From Oscillatoriales cyanobacterium (GTDB lineage Bacteria; Cyanobacteriota; Cyanobacteriia; CACIAM-69d), in the NCBI GenBank assembly GCA_004292515.1, contig RDXB01000034.1, positions 62,001-126,000 on the forward strand: a stretch of DNA of 64,000 nt. Reading direction: 5' to 3'. The notes below the pieces were generated by a model. It was not told the origin of the DNA and ran no database searches. It saw nothing but the letters and a program-made list of their open reading frames with translations. This document shows positions 9,357 through 17,802 of the stretch, piece by piece. The position numbers and the translations under genes were made by a program. How positions within the stretch are numbered: position 1 is the stretch's first letter; every line of letters begins with the position of its first letter.

Positions 9357-9680
9357 ATGACTCCTGAAACTCAAGCCCAAATTACCAGCCTGGTTCAAGA
9401 CAACAAAGTGATGTTGTTTATGAAGGGGACGAAGTTGATGCCCATGTGCGGTTTCTCGAATACCGTCGTGCAAATTTTAAATGCAGCAGGCGTGCCGTTC
9501 GAGACCCTGAATGTGCTTGATCATCCCGAGATTCGTGAAGGGATCAAGGAATTTTCTGACTGGCAGACGATTCCGCAACTGTATATCAACGGTGAATTTG
9601 TCGGCGGGTCTGACATTGCGATCGAGCTGTACCAAAGCGGTGAATTGCAACAGATGCTGGAAGTGGCCCTCGCCTCCTAG
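9357..9680 (+). CDS. Monothiol CGFS glutaredoxin (Grx4/GrxD type)
   Basis: The CGFS active site lies in LMPMCGFSNTVVQIL and marks a monothiol glutaredoxin that ligates a bridging 2Fe-2S cluster with glutathione. The WQTIPQLYINGEFVGGSD segment is the glutathione-binding TVPQxFI/GGxD region. The protein is 107 aa from the ATG at 9357 (MTPETQAQ). The track's TTG start at 9333 adds eight residues with no family support. It follows bolA, its usual partner. A perfect 22-bp palindrome begins 12 bp after the stop. Confidence 0.94.
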   Translation: MTPETQAQITSLVQDNKVMLFMKGTKLMPMCGFSNTVVQILNAAGVPFETLNVLDHPEIREGIKEFSDWQTIPQLYINGEFVGGSDIAIELYQSGELQQMLEVALAS

Positions 9681-9692
9681 TGATTGACACAG

Positions 9693-9770
9693 ACAAGGGG
9701 CTTAAGCCCCTTGTTCCCAAGACTATTGGGACTTGGCAAGTACCAATCAGATACTTTTCAAAAATCCTCT
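9693..9770 (-). repeat. Dispersed repeat family 1, truncated copy with 22-bp palindrome
   Basis: It begins with the perfect palindrome ACAAGGGGCTTAAGCCCCTT + GT and ends AGATACTTTTCAAAAATCCTCT. This matches the reverse complement of the left half of the complete element at 52282-52414, including CCCAAGACTATTGGG. Only one terminal repeat is visible, so the copy is incomplete. The hairpin may double as a transcript end for the glutaredoxin gene, but no T-run follows. Confidence 0.8.
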
Positions 9771-9914
9771 AAAGCGATGCACTGGAACGCGCCGGCCAAA
9801 TGGCGATCGCCGGCCGCCCAGCGCAACCTAAACAGCAAATTTGTTAGGGTAGGAGCAATCCTGCCCTGCTTCTGTTGCTCCTTTGATCATGATTTTGGCT
9901 AGCGAGTTTTGACT

Positions 9915-10472
9915 ATGATCCCTGCGCTGTTTGCCCTGTTTGGCTTGCCGATGGACACGGTGTTTTCCACCCAAGGCATCATGGTGCTGCTGTTGATGGC
10001 CTACGGTGGGGCGCTGTGGATGTTTTTGTCGAGTGCGCCCAAGGTCTACACGATCATGGTGTCGGACTTGGAAATTGCGCGGCAGTTCTACGAAGGTGAT
10101 TTGGAGTTGGCAACCGCCGATGTGCCGTTGCAGTACTACTACAACTACGAGCAAACCTTGGGGGTAACGGCGATCGACCCGTTATACATGACTCCGAGCA
10201 CCTTCGCCCGAGCAGCCGATCGCCCCGCTGTACCTGATGGGCTGTGGTATCAGCTCAAAAAGAATGTGCAGGTACATGTGATTGCGGGAGCGAGCCTGGG
10301 CGATCGCAACAATCAGCGCCATGTTTGTTTCGATCGGGAATGTCTAGAACAGGTTTTGCTGCGGGTACAAATGCGCGGTATTCGCCACAAAATTCGCCAA
10401 GAACAGCCCCTCAATTTCTTGGTCAAAGACTGGTCAAATCGCACGCTGGAACTGGCAGAATCAGTTCGCTAA
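9915..10472 (+). CDS. Membrane-anchored glyoxalase/VOC-like protein, function unknown
   Basis: This 185-residue protein starts at the ATG at 9915 (MIPALFALFGLP); the track's TTG is two codons upstream. One hydrophobic segment spans about residues 18-40 (GIMVLLLMAYGGALWMFL). The soluble part begins KVYTIMVSDLEIARQFYEGDLEL, which strongly resembles the opening strand and helix of vicinal-oxygen-chelate domains. A second half follows (KNVQVHVIAGASLGDRNNQRHVCFD). No substrate can be assigned. It sits between the bolA/grx pair and small zinc-ribbon genes with no tight operon link. Confidence 0.7.
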   Translation: MIPALFALFGLPMDTVFSTQGIMVLLLMAYGGALWMFLSSAPKVYTIMVSDLEIARQFYEGDLELATADVPLQYYYNYEQTLGVTAIDPLYMTPSTFARAADRPAVPDGLWYQLKKNVQVHVIAGASLGDRNNQRHVCFDRECLEQVLLRVQMRGIRHKIRQEQPLNFLVKDWSNRTLELAESVR

Positions 10473-10519
10473 ACCACCAGTTCTGTGAAACACCAAGATT
10501 GATGAATTTTTAACCATTT

Positions 10520-10550
10520 TCGTAGGGGCAGGTTTCAAACCTGCTTCCCA
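10520..10550. terminator. Hairpin with inverted GCAGGTTT/AAACCTGC
   Basis: The sequence GGCAGGTTTCAAACCTGC forms a compact stem about 50 bp after the VOC-like gene. No clear T-run follows, so it could be a processing hairpin or a repeat and not a true terminator. Confidence 0.4.
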
Positions 10551-10596
10551 CTACCCTGATTGATTGTTTAAACCATAATTCTGGGCAGGCGATCGC

Positions 10597-10761
10597 ATGG
10601 CCAAGCAACGTAAGAAATCTGATTTCCCTACCAAAACCTGTGCCGTTTGTGGTTTGTCTTTCACTTGGCGCAAAAAATGGGCTGACTGCTGGGATGAGGT
10701 GAAATATTGTTCTGATCGTTGTCGTAAACGCAAAAATCAAGCTGATCGATCAGAACTCTAA
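10597..10761 (+). CDS. Small DUF2256-type zinc-ribbon protein (54 aa)
   Basis: The gene is too short for the ORF track. It reads [20 protein letters not shown], then SFTWRKKW, then [14 protein letters not shown]. The CxxC and CxxxC pairs, the aromatic-basic middle and the length match the DUF2256 family. That family is often found beside cryptochrome/photolyase genes, but none is visible here. A second zinc-ribbon gene follows about 200 bp downstream. Confidence 0.85.
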   Translation: MAKQRKKSDFPTKTCAVCGLSFTWRKKWADCWDEVKYCSDRCRKRKNQADRSEL

Positions 10762-10871
10762 TAGGCGATTGGTCTGCCAGTGTCTCTAATGCAGTTTCTA
10801 ATACAATCATGGGCAGATCGGGGAGCGATCATCAGTCTAGAAGTGATCGGGAAATTGCCTGGAATTCTGAT

Positions 10872-10942
10872 GCTGCCGTTGGCGGATCGTGGGGCGCTGC
10901 CGTTAGCGGATCGTGGGGCAGCAAGGGGCTGAAGCCCCTTGT
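10872..10942. repeat. 24-bp duplication followed by palindromic repeat
   Basis: Two copies of GCTGCCGTTRGCGGATCGTG + GGGC (10872-10895 and 10896-10919) abut GCAAGGGGCTGAAGCCCCTT + GT (10921-10942), a copy of the dispersed palindrome. All lie in the spacer between the two zinc-ribbon genes. Confidence 0.85.
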
Positions 10943-10972
10943 CTACGACATGTTGGGTGATGAGTGAATCGC

Positions 10973-11437
10973 ATGGACTCATTTCGCGATCGCCTAGAGA
11001 CAATTGATGCTTTCCAAGATGAATTTTGGGTACGTTGTCCTCGTTGTCAGGCGCGGGCGATCGTTCGTTGTCTAACTGATGAACCCGTAAGTTTGTTTGC
11101 ACCGCGTCGCATTGCTTGTGGGCAATGTGGCTTCTCCAACAATTGGAACAGCACGGCTATTGCTCGGGACTGGCACGGTGCGCCCACCGATTGGTATTTC
11201 CGCTATCCTCTGTGGTTGCAAACACCCTGCTGTGGCGAAATTTTGTGGGCTTATAATCCGCGCCATTTGGATTGGCTCGCCGATTTTGTGGAGGCCAAAT
11301 TGCGATCGCCGCATCCCGATCCGCAACGTGGCTGGTCAAATCGCAGCTTGGCCGCTCGCCTACCCAAATGGATGCAGTCGCGCAAAAATCGAGCCGCCAT
11401 TTTGCAAGCGATCGCCCAATTGCGCCAATCCTACTGA
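10973..11437 (+). CDS. Zinc-ribbon protein of unknown function
   Basis: This 154-residue protein (from the ATG at 10973; GTG at 10964 is possible) has WVRCPRCQARAIVRC, then RRIACGQCGFSNNW, giving two Cys pairs for a zinc ribbon. A later LQTPCCGEILWAYNPRHLDWLADFVEA adds another Cys pair. The C-terminal half is helical and basic (RSLAARLPKWMQSRKNRAAI). Proteins of this build are widespread, but I know no assigned function. It follows the DUF2256 gene on the same strand and converges with the GT39 gene. Confidence 0.75.
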   Translation: MDSFRDRLETIDAFQDEFWVRCPRCQARAIVRCLTDEPVSLFAPRRIACGQCGFSNNWNSTAIARDWHGAPTDWYFRYPLWLQTPCCGEILWAYNPRHLDWLADFVEAKLRSPHPDPQRGWSNRSLAARLPKWMQSRKNRAAILQAIAQLRQSY

Positions 11438-11468
11438 ACCCGCATCCCGAGAAAGCAATCACGCCAAA

Positions 11469-13178
11469 TCAACGCCGATCGATCCGCCAAACATCTGCAA
11501 AGGGCGCGATCGGGCTGAGTTGATAACCAGGGTCGGTTTGCAGGCGATCAAGCCACTCGGATTTGGGGCGATAGGCGATCGCTCGCTGCACCGTGGGCGG
11601 TAGGGGCAAACTCGGCTCTTCGATGTGGATCAGGCGGGCGCGATCGGGCAGTTGTCGCGCCAACGTCAGCAACCGCAAGCCATTGCCACTGACCACGATC
11701 GGCGGGTCGAGTTGCCGCACCACTTGGGCGATCGCCGGGTCATCGTAGCTGCTGTACTTGTTCCACCAGGTGATGGCCACCACCGATCGACTGCTCGACC
11801 ACAGGCCCACCACCCACAGCAGCCCGATCGCCCCCAGCACCCAAGCGCGCCGTCCTGGTCGGGTCAGGGCGCGGGCCAACCCCGCCGCCAAAATCAGTCC
11901 TAATCCGAGATAAGCGGGCAAAAAATAGCGGGCAATGGTCGATCGCTGGCCGCCGTCGATCGCGTCCAGCAAGGCAAAGGGCAGCGGCGTGGCAGCCCAG
12001 GCGATCGGGAATAGCCAAACGGCCGGCGGTGTGTTGCGCCACAGATCGACCGTACAAGCGGCGATCGCCCAGCCCAGCAAGCCGATCGGGAGCCATGGCC
12101 AAGTCAGGCTAACCGGATCGGTGGCACTCGAAATATCAAACAGGGGCCGATCAAACAAAGCTTGCCAATCCAGGGCGATCGCGCTGAAATTTAGACCCCA
12201 GCGCTGGATCAGCGTCCCCCACTCCAGGGTGCGATCGATCCAGCCCATCGGCTTGCGGTAGGTCAGCCAATAGACAATCCAAGGGCTGAACGCCAACAGC
12301 GCCGCCAGCAGTGACCAACCCCAGGCGATCGCCCGTTGCCGCAAACCGTGCCAGCCGATCGCCGCCCGCTCCAGCCAACTGCGCAGCCCCAGGTAGGCCC
12401 CTTGGGCAGCCACCCCCAGGGCCAGGGGCAAATGGCCATAGAAATTGAGGGCGACGATCGCGCTGTAGACCATCCAAGCTCGCCGCGATCGGGGGCGATC
12501 GGCCGTCGTCTCACCGGTCAAGCGCACCGCCCGCAGCAGCGCCCAGCCCGCCAGCAACGCCAGCACCATCGCCAAGCTATAGCCCCGCGCTTCCCGGCCG
12601 TAGACCACTTGGATCGGGGAAACCGCCGCCAGCCCGATCGCCAGCCCTGTGGCCGGCAGTCGCTCGGGGCGATCGGCCAGCCATTCCCAACAAAGCAGCC
12701 CCAAAGCCGGCAACACCAGCACACTCACCAGGGCCGAAAAACTGCGAATCGCGCCCACCGAGTCGCTGGCCACCATCGTCCAAGCCCGCAGCAGCAAGTA
12801 ATAGAGCGGCACTTGGTCGGGGGTTTCGGTGGCCAAGCTGGCGATCGTGCTGCTCCAGGATCGATCGCCCGATCGTTGCAGGGGAGCCAGTTCCGACGGC
12901 GCAACCAGCCGGCCTTGGGGCACAAAAAAATCCTCGACTTGCTCCTTGGTGTAGCCCGCAATCCGCACTGAGGTGATCGTTTCGTCGTACCAATAAACGG
13001 AGCGATCGAGCCAGGAAAATCGCAGCACCAGCGCCACCACCAGGGCGATCGCCACGAGCCAGCGGCCGTGATGACCTAGACGCTGCCATGACCGCGATCG
13101 TTTTATTTGTTGACCAATCACAAAGTTTTTACCAACGACCACAATTCTCTCAAAGCCAGGTTCTAACTCAAGCTGCAT
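11469..13178 (-). CDS. GT39-type polytopic membrane glycosyltransferase
   Basis: The protein has about 570 residues with roughly ten to twelve hydrophobic segments. After the first membrane helix comes SWLDRSVYWYDETITSVRI, where the Asp-Glu pair matches the catalytic DE of ArnT/PMT-like GT39 enzymes. These use polyprenyl-phosphate sugars. IQVVYGREARGYSLAMVLAL also fits the family, and the C-terminal part is a small extracytoplasmic domain (QVVRQLDPPIVVSGNG). I start at ATG 13178 (MQLELEPG); the track's start is a TTG three codons upstream. Donor and acceptor are unknown. It stands alone with a long repeat-rich spacer upstream. Confidence 0.85.
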   Translation of the reverse strand: MQLELEPGFERIVVVGKNFVIGQQIKRSRSWQRLGHHGRWLVAIALVVALVLRFSWLDRSVYWYDETITSVRIAGYTKEQVEDFFVPQGRLVAPSELAPLQRSGDRSWSSTIASLATETPDQVPLYYLLLRAWTMVASDSVGAIRSFSALVSVLVLPALGLLCWEWLADRPERLPATGLAIGLAAVSPIQVVYGREARGYSLAMVLALLAGWALLRAVRLTGETTADRPRSRRAWMVYSAIVALNFYGHLPLALGVAAQGAYLGLRSWLERAAIGWHGLRQRAIAWGWSLLAALLAFSPWIVYWLTYRKPMGWIDRTLEWGTLIQRWGLNFSAIALDWQALFDRPLFDISSATDPVSLTWPWLPIGLLGWAIAACTVDLWRNTPPAVWLFPIAWAATPLPFALLDAIDGGQRSTIARYFLPAYLGLGLILAAGLARALTRPGRRAWVLGAIGLLWVVGLWSSSRSVVAITWWNKYSSYDDPAIAQVVRQLDPPIVVSGNGLRLLTLARQLPDRARLIHIEEPSLPLPPTVQRAIAYRPKSEWLDRLQTDPGYQLSPIAPFADVWRIDRR

Positions 13179-13230
13179 CAACACCAAAGCCTATGCATAC
13201 AGCCTTCACCTCTCTTAATAAGTACAGCAG

Positions 13231-13290
13231 CCTGTAGGGTGAGCAATACCCACCGCCTAACAGCTTCATCGCATCTGCGATCTGATCTAC
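13231..13290 (+). repeat. Left arm of 59-bp inverted repeat pair
   Basis: The sequence CCTGTAGGGTGAGCAATACC..., ending near CATCTGCGATCTGAT, recurs inverted at 14699-14757 with about seven to nine mismatches by eye. The pair brackets 1.4 kb containing the 110-aa ORF and the composite element. Confidence 0.85.
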
Positions 13291-13633
13291 CAACTGTCTG
13301 ATCTACCAACTGTTTGAGGGAAAGGCTGTATAAACGTATTCATATGCATTCATGAACTGAATCATCGAAAGTGCCACCGATTCGGCTAAAACCCTAACTC
13401 AATTGGTCTCAGTAGCAATGTCATTCAGTGATGACGACTTTATACAAACTTTGGGTCACAAAGCAATCATGATTGAAAATAATCACTGCACCAATAATAT
13501 TCTAGGTCTTAAAATTTCTTGAACAATCGCAAGGTTCAAAATAGTTTAACATCACCAATTCCCGCGATCCCTTTACGAAAAGACTGAATTAAGTTTTTGT
13601 CCATCAACAAAAATCTACATCTTGTAAGCAAAC

Positions 13634-13914
13634 CTCTGAAAAGTGGCTTACGACACAAACCAAGCATCAATAGTCGTAGCCGTAAGGGGCTTACGGCATA
13701 TCATCAAGTAGCCTGCAACCCTGATTTCGCCGTGATCAAGATCGCGGGGAGCAAGGGGCTAGAGCATCTTGTGACAACGATTGAGATGTAGAAAATTGAC
13801 GATTTCAGACTCATTCCGAGAAATGATGACACCCTCTCAGTCCCTTGTTTCCGTCGATCAATGTTGATTAATAGGGCATATGCCATATCAACTTTGGACT
13901 TTCAGACATCCTCT
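13634..13914 (+). repeat. Composite element: family 1 repeat interrupted by family 2 repeat
   Basis: The outer parts match the complete element at 52282-52414. On the left, CTGAAAAGTGGC and ACCAAGCATCAATAGTC match; on the right, TATCAACTTTGGACTTTCAG then ACATCCTCT match. Between them lies a family 2 repeat starting CCTGATTTCGCCGTG and ending GATTTCAGACTCATTCCGAG then AAATGATGACACC. The arrangement suggests that family 2 inserted into family 1. Confidence 0.75.
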
Positions 13915-14190
13915 CAGAAGCGACACCACTGTCTAAGCAATCTTTCAACAAAACCATCCCATTACAGGGACTACTGCCACTTGAATGGGTGGAATATTAT
14001 GAATGATTTACTTTTATACAATTCATGACAAACGCATTAAGTGTTATTTCTATAATTAGTGAGGAATATCGATGGTCTGGTAATAATGAAATGGGCTGAA
14101 TAAGGTTATGGTTTTTACCCTGCAAGGGCTGACTGATCAACTAAAACGCTTGAACATCTAATTCTTGTCTAATCCCCAGTACGTTAGATC

Positions 14191-14523
14191 GTGATCACTA
14201 CAGATCAGCTTGAGCATGCTGCATATCAACTGATCATTGGCTGCGATCTCCAATCACCACACGAGGAATTGTCAATGCACAAGATGTATAAGGTTCAGGA
14301 AGAAAACTTGATCGGGGCAAGATTTGCAGCTCGAAGACGATACAAGTCAGTATTATCTAAAGTCTACTCCAATGTATCTGATTCACGTCACCTCAGTATG
14401 GATGATCAATGGATTCTCGCTCAAGCTTTACTCAGCAACTGTTTGACATTGGAAGAGATGATGATCATTGATCACATTTTGCAAGATGTGCGTTGTGGGC
14501 GAATGACCTATTCACGACGCTAG
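14191..14523 (+). CDS. Hypothetical protein (110 aa)
   Basis: I do not recognise this protein. It has plausible amino-acid composition with charged helices (EENLIGARFAARRRYKSVL, MDDQWILAQALLSNCLTLEEM) and no Cys clusters, signal peptide or membrane segment. The start is uncertain: GTG 14191 gives 110 aa and ATG 14275 gives 82 aa, and neither has an obvious ribosome-binding site. It is the only ORF between the two arms of the inverted repeat pair, in AT-richer DNA, so lateral origin is possible. It could still be chance coding. Confidence 0.55.
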   Translation: MITTDQLEHAAYQLIIGCDLQSPHEELSMHKMYKVQEENLIGARFAARRRYKSVLSKVYSNVSDSRHLSMDDQWILAQALLSNCLTLEEMMIIDHILQDVRCGRMTYSRR

Positions 14524-14698
14524 GGTTTGTGATCAATTAGGCGCGCTGAATTAGGTGCGCTGATCGTCATGATCAAGCAGTCCAACCTGTGTGTTGTCGA
14601 TTGCCCTCTTGCCCAACCCTCTCCCAATCGTTTACATCACCGATCGCCCAGACCCTTGAACGGCATCGGAAGATATAGCCTCTACCTCGCATCTACCT

Positions 14699-14757
14699 CA
14701 TATCAGGTCGCAGATGCCATGAAGCTGTTAGTCGGCGGGCATTGCCCACCCTACAGG
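14699..14757 (-). repeat. Right arm of 59-bp inverted repeat pair
   Basis: Its reverse complement begins CCTGTAGGGTGGGCAATGCC and continues through AACAGCTTCATGGCATCTGC, matching 13231-13290. The GTAGGGTGGGCAATGCCC core is also an imperfect hairpin. It lies just beyond the stop of the zinc-ribbon/GUN4 gene. Confidence 0.85.
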
Positions 14758-14782
14758 CTTGACCGGCATCGGAAGATCAGTC

Positions 14783-15802
14783 TCAGGCCTCTTCCAAGGG
14801 TGGTTCGGTTGGTTGCCAATCGGCCGGGAGCCAGTGAGCTGCCAGGTAGGGTACGTCCCAGGAATCTTGGCGCGATCGCCCCAGGCCAAAGTTGCGTCCC
14901 GTGTCGGCTCCTGGGTAGGGAAACTGACCCACGGGAGCTGATCGATCAAAAATTAGCCCATCGTAGGGAATCGTTTCGACTACGCGATCGGGCCCGTCAC
15001 CGCGCAACCGATCCCACCACAGGCCTAACCGCTGCCAATCGGTCGTCGCGGCCGCATCAGGGTCAAAGGTTGTGACCTGCCAGCCGACAAATTCCGCCAA
15101 TGCATCATAAATTGCCGGGTCGGGTTCGGCGGGCTGACCCCCTAGCTCAATCCAAATTGCCGCCTGCACGCTCCAGCCAAATTGCCCATCGCTGTAGGTT
15201 GTCCAGAGGTCATCGATTTGCTGTAACTCGGCGGTGGGCACCTCCAAAAAGCCACAGTCGGCGGCAAAGTAGCGCACCAGTCGATCGGTCCAGCGATCGG
15301 CCGATCGCCAATCATCCGCCTGCAACGCTGCAAATAGATCTTGGTAGAGATCCGCTCGGGCAAATCCGGGGCGGGCTTCCGCACAAACCCGGTGTGCTTC
15401 TCCCCACCGTGCCAGATCTCGATAAAGCTCGATGCCGTTTTGCCAAACCCGGTGAACGCGATCGTCACAGCCGGTGAGGTCGGGGGCAAAGGCATGGCCA
15501 CAAAATTTGCAGGTGATTTGATCCAGCGGTGCGCCACAGTTGGGGCAATCGACTAGGGCGGCATCTAGGGCCAATGCGCCACAACTGCCACAGGGACGCG
15601 GCGACAACTGCACCTGGGTCAGGCAGTCTTGGTGAAAAAACCGCTGCAATTCGGGCAGGTAGACGACGCTGGATGGGGCGATCGGCTCGGTGCAAACGGC
15701 GCAGGGTAGGCCGCGATAGTCGATCGCCCCGCAATGGGGGCAGGTGGCTGTGTCTTGGGGCACGAGGCCGCCGCAGTCGAGGCAGGTGAGGAACTCGGCC
15801 AT
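14783..15802 (-). CDS. Zinc-ribbon array fused to a GUN4-like domain
   Basis: This 339-residue protein has two parts. Residues 1-110 carry a run of Cys pairs (CLDCG, CPHCG, CAVC, CGSCG, CPNCG, CKFCG), giving about three double zinc ribbons, one with a His/Cys variant (FFHQDC). After a helical linker (about 120-195), residues 200-335 resemble GUN4: IDDLWTTYSDGQFGWSVQAA, then FVGWQVTTFD, then IPYDGLIFDRSAPVGQFPYP. GUN4 binds porphyrins (protoporphyrin IX and Mg-protoporphyrin) and stimulates Mg-chelatase. Here the domain is diverged and has no neighbouring chlorophyll gene, so binding must be tested. The start ATG (MAEFLTCLDCGG) is well placed. The GUN4 match is by motif recognition only. Confidence 0.8.
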   Translation of the reverse strand: MAEFLTCLDCGGLVPQDTATCPHCGAIDYRGLPCAVCTEPIAPSSVVYLPELQRFFHQDCLTQVQLSPRPCGSCGALALDAALVDCPNCGAPLDQITCKFCGHAFAPDLTGCDDRVHRVWQNGIELYRDLARWGEAHRVCAEARPGFARADLYQDLFAALQADDWRSADRWTDRLVRYFAADCGFLEVPTAELQQIDDLWTTYSDGQFGWSVQAAIWIELGGQPAEPDPAIYDALAEFVGWQVTTFDPDAAATTDWQRLGLWWDRLRGDGPDRVVETIPYDGLIFDRSAPVGQFPYPGADTGRNFGLGRSRQDSWDVPYLAAHWLPADWQPTEPPLEEA

Positions 15803-15934
15803 AGCGCAATGGGGAGTCGGGAGGGGGGGGATCAGCGCTGGGGCTGGGGCTGGCCAGGGCTGATGATGGTGGCACTGTAGCGAATTTTGGGGGGCGAATT
15901 TTGGGGGGCGCGATCGCCTCTCAGGTGCGCCAAC

Positions 15935-16510
15935 CTAGGGGGCTGGCGAGGGGGGTGAGTTGGGCGATCGCCCTTCGGGTAAGTCCAGTTCGGTGTTGAT
16001 GCCGCGATCGAGTAGCTCAATATCCCACTGACCGCGCGCGCCGCTTTCAAAGACCACAAACCGGCCGTCGGGGCTGATGTGGGGCGACCTGACCCAGCCG
16101 CGATAGCCTTGGCTCAGAAGCTGCACTTGGCCCGTGGCCCGATCGTATAGCTCGATTTCGGGGCGGGCATAGTCGCTGGCTAGGTAGACCAAATAGCGGC
16201 CGGTGTAGCTGAGGCTGGGTTGCTCGGCGATCGCATCCCGGCGGTTGAGGTGGGGCAGGTCAATAAACCGGCGCTGTTGCAAGTCGAAGAGCAAAATCTG
16301 GCGATCGCCATTGCGGTTGGAAACAAAGGCCAACATCCGTCCATCGCCGCTGAGGCTGGGTTGCTCGTCGGCATAGCGGGAATTGAGCGTCAGGGGCGCA
16401 CTCACCGATCCTGAGTTGCCACAAGCACTTAAGAGCGCGGCTGTTAGGGCAACAACCGCGCTCTGGGTCAGGCTTTGCAAGGTCGATTGGGCGAAAGTCG
16501 TGATGCTCAT
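15935..16510 (-). CDS. TolB-like beta-propeller lipoprotein
   Basis: I start at ATG 16510 (MSITTFAQ), which gives a clean lipoprotein signal ending VVALTAALLSAC (lipobox LSAC). The track's longer start puts charged residues ahead of it. Three TolB/WD40-like blades follow, each with a P-S/H-L/I-S-x-D/T-G-R signature: EQPSLSGDGRMLAFVSNR, EQPSLSYTGRYLVYLAS and RSPHISPDGRFVVFES. Fewer blades than a full propeller suggest a partial or oligomeric fold. It is the last gene of psbX-ycf66-this, with 37 bp after ycf66. Its role is unknown. Confidence 0.8.
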   Translation of the reverse strand: MSITTFAQSTLQSLTQSAVVALTAALLSACGNSGSVSAPLTLNSRYADEQPSLSGDGRMLAFVSNRNGDRQILLFDLQQRRFIDLPHLNRRDAIAEQPSLSYTGRYLVYLASDYARPEIELYDRATGQVQLLSQGYRGWVRSPHISPDGRFVVFESGARGQWDIELLDRGINTELDLPEGRSPNSPPSPAP

Positions 16511-16547
16511 CGAATCCGGCATACCGCGTAAGAATCGCCGATCGGCC

Positions 16548-17663
16548 CTAGCGATCAAACTTCACTGGCCGATCGAGATCATCCTCAAGGCGATCGCTAC
16601 TCTCCCGCGAATCGGTGCTGTCGTCCTTGGGGCCCAGATCCAGGGGCGGCCGCTCACCGGGGCGATCGGTATAGCGATCCCAATCGTCCTCGGTGGGTTC
16701 CGGGTCGATCGGCTGGTAGGCCACATAGCTGTCGTTGGGGCCGTCGAGATTGCGACTGTCGGCGTGACCATCGGTGTAACCATCGGTGTAGCCACTCGAT
16801 CGCACCGGTCGCTCGTCGGCATAGCTGCTGCGGGTGGCCGGCGGCTCATCGGCCAGGGTGGCTTCCACGGGCCGGCGACGACGGGGCCGATCGCCCGTGG
16901 GGGCTGGTGGTTCGGGGCGGCGACGTTCGGGCGGGCGGCCGCTGCGGGGGCGATCGCTCGGGGCTTCGTCATCCCAGGAATCAGGCGATCGGCCTGGCGG
17001 TTCGGCGGTGGGGCGACGGCTCGATCGGCTCGGCCCTGGCTCCACCCAAGCATCACCCCCATCGGGGCGGGCTTCCGGGCGGTTGCTCGGCGGCCGCTGG
17101 GGAGGCCGCCGACGGGGCAGGCCATCGGAGCCATCGCCACCGCTGGGTCCTTCAAATCCATCACGCGGATCGCGGCTGGGCCGTTGGGCGGGCGGGCGGC
17201 GGCGGGGCGGGCCGTCATAGTCATCGCGCGATCGGCTGCCGTAGTCATCGCGCGGATCGCGGCTGTCTTCGCTGCCCCGAATCCGGCGGTTGTAGGGTTG
17301 CCGTTCGATCGGTTCCAGCTCATCTAACTCTGCCCGATAGACCCGGCTCACCGGGCGATCGTCATCCACCAAGGGAGCGCTGCGTTTCGCCTGCTCTGTG
17401 GTGACGTTACGCAGCCGAATGCTTTCGTAGGCAAAAAAGATGGCCGATCCGGCCAGCAAAAACTGACTGAACTGCAAGATTGGGTCGAGTCGCCAGCTAT
17501 TGAAAAACAAAATGCCGCCACACAGCAGCCCCACCGCCGCAAAGAAAATGTCGTAGTCGCGGGCCAGCCCAGGCTTATACGATCGAATAAAGTACAGCGC
17601 CGCGCCGGCCACGGCCAGAATAATGCCGATGAGGCTGCCCCAGCTAAAGCCAACGTTAACCAT
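16548..17663 (-). CDS. ycf66: Ycf66-family membrane protein with long charged tail
   Basis: The first 90 residues match Ycf66: MVNVGFSWGSLIGIILAVAG, then LARDYDIFFAAVGLLCGGIL, then LDPILQFSQFLLAGSAIFFA, with about three membrane segments. From residue 110 to 371 the protein is a low-complexity tail rich in Arg, Asp, Pro, Gly and Ser (PPRRRPPAQRPSRDPRD). The family occurs in cyanobacteria and some plastids; its function is not settled. psbX lies upstream on the same strand, separated by a hairpin. Confidence 0.92.
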   Translation of the reverse strand: MVNVGFSWGSLIGIILAVAGAALYFIRSYKPGLARDYDIFFAAVGLLCGGILFFNSWRLDPILQFSQFLLAGSAIFFAYESIRLRNVTTEQAKRSAPLVDDDRPVSRVYRAELDELEPIERQPYNRRIRGSEDSRDPRDDYGSRSRDDYDGPPRRRPPAQRPSRDPRDGFEGPSGGDGSDGLPRRRPPQRPPSNRPEARPDGGDAWVEPGPSRSSRRPTAEPPGRSPDSWDDEAPSDRPRSGRPPERRRPEPPAPTGDRPRRRRPVEATLADEPPATRSSYADERPVRSSGYTDGYTDGHADSRNLDGPNDSYVAYQPIDPEPTEDDWDRYTDRPGERPPLDLGPKDDSTDSRESSDRLEDDLDRPVKFDR

Positions 17664-17699
17664 CGTCCCTCAAGAACGTCACGGGTTTATTCTAACGGC

Positions 17700-17737
17700 G
17701 AACGGCGGCTCCGGTAGATCAACCAGAACCGCCGTTC
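17700..17737 (-). terminator. Intercistronic hairpin between psbX and ycf66
   Basis: GAACGGCGG at 17700 pairs perfectly with CCGCCGTTC at 17729-17737 across a 20-nt loop. On the minus strand it follows psbX. No U-run is present, so it may stabilise the psbX message or attenuate readthrough into ycf66. Confidence 0.55.
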
Positions 17738-17802
17738 TTCTCGGTTCGCGCCACCCTGCCAGACTGGATCGAGCCTGCTGCATTGAGCGCGATCGGGACA
17801 GT

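Larger units (their letters stand above)
13179..14190. other. Gene-poor, AT-richer repeat region (about 1 kb)
   Basis: Base composition is more AT-rich than in the flanking genes. The region holds one arm of a 59-bp inverted repeat pair (13231-13290), a 16-bp tandem duplication CTGATCTACCAACTGT (about 13280-13312), and a composite dispersed element (about 13634-13914). The listed ORFs at 13597 and 13704 fall within the repeats and are not credible genes. Confidence 0.7.

Noticed and set aside
13597-13791. 64-aa ORF in the 13-14 kb spacer
   Set aside because: Lies wholly within the composite dispersed repeat, which recurs without this frame elsewhere.
16383-17327. 314-aa plus-strand ORF opposite ycf66
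   Set aside because: Antisense shadow of the Arg/Pro/Asp-rich Ycf66 tail; ycf66 itself is clear.
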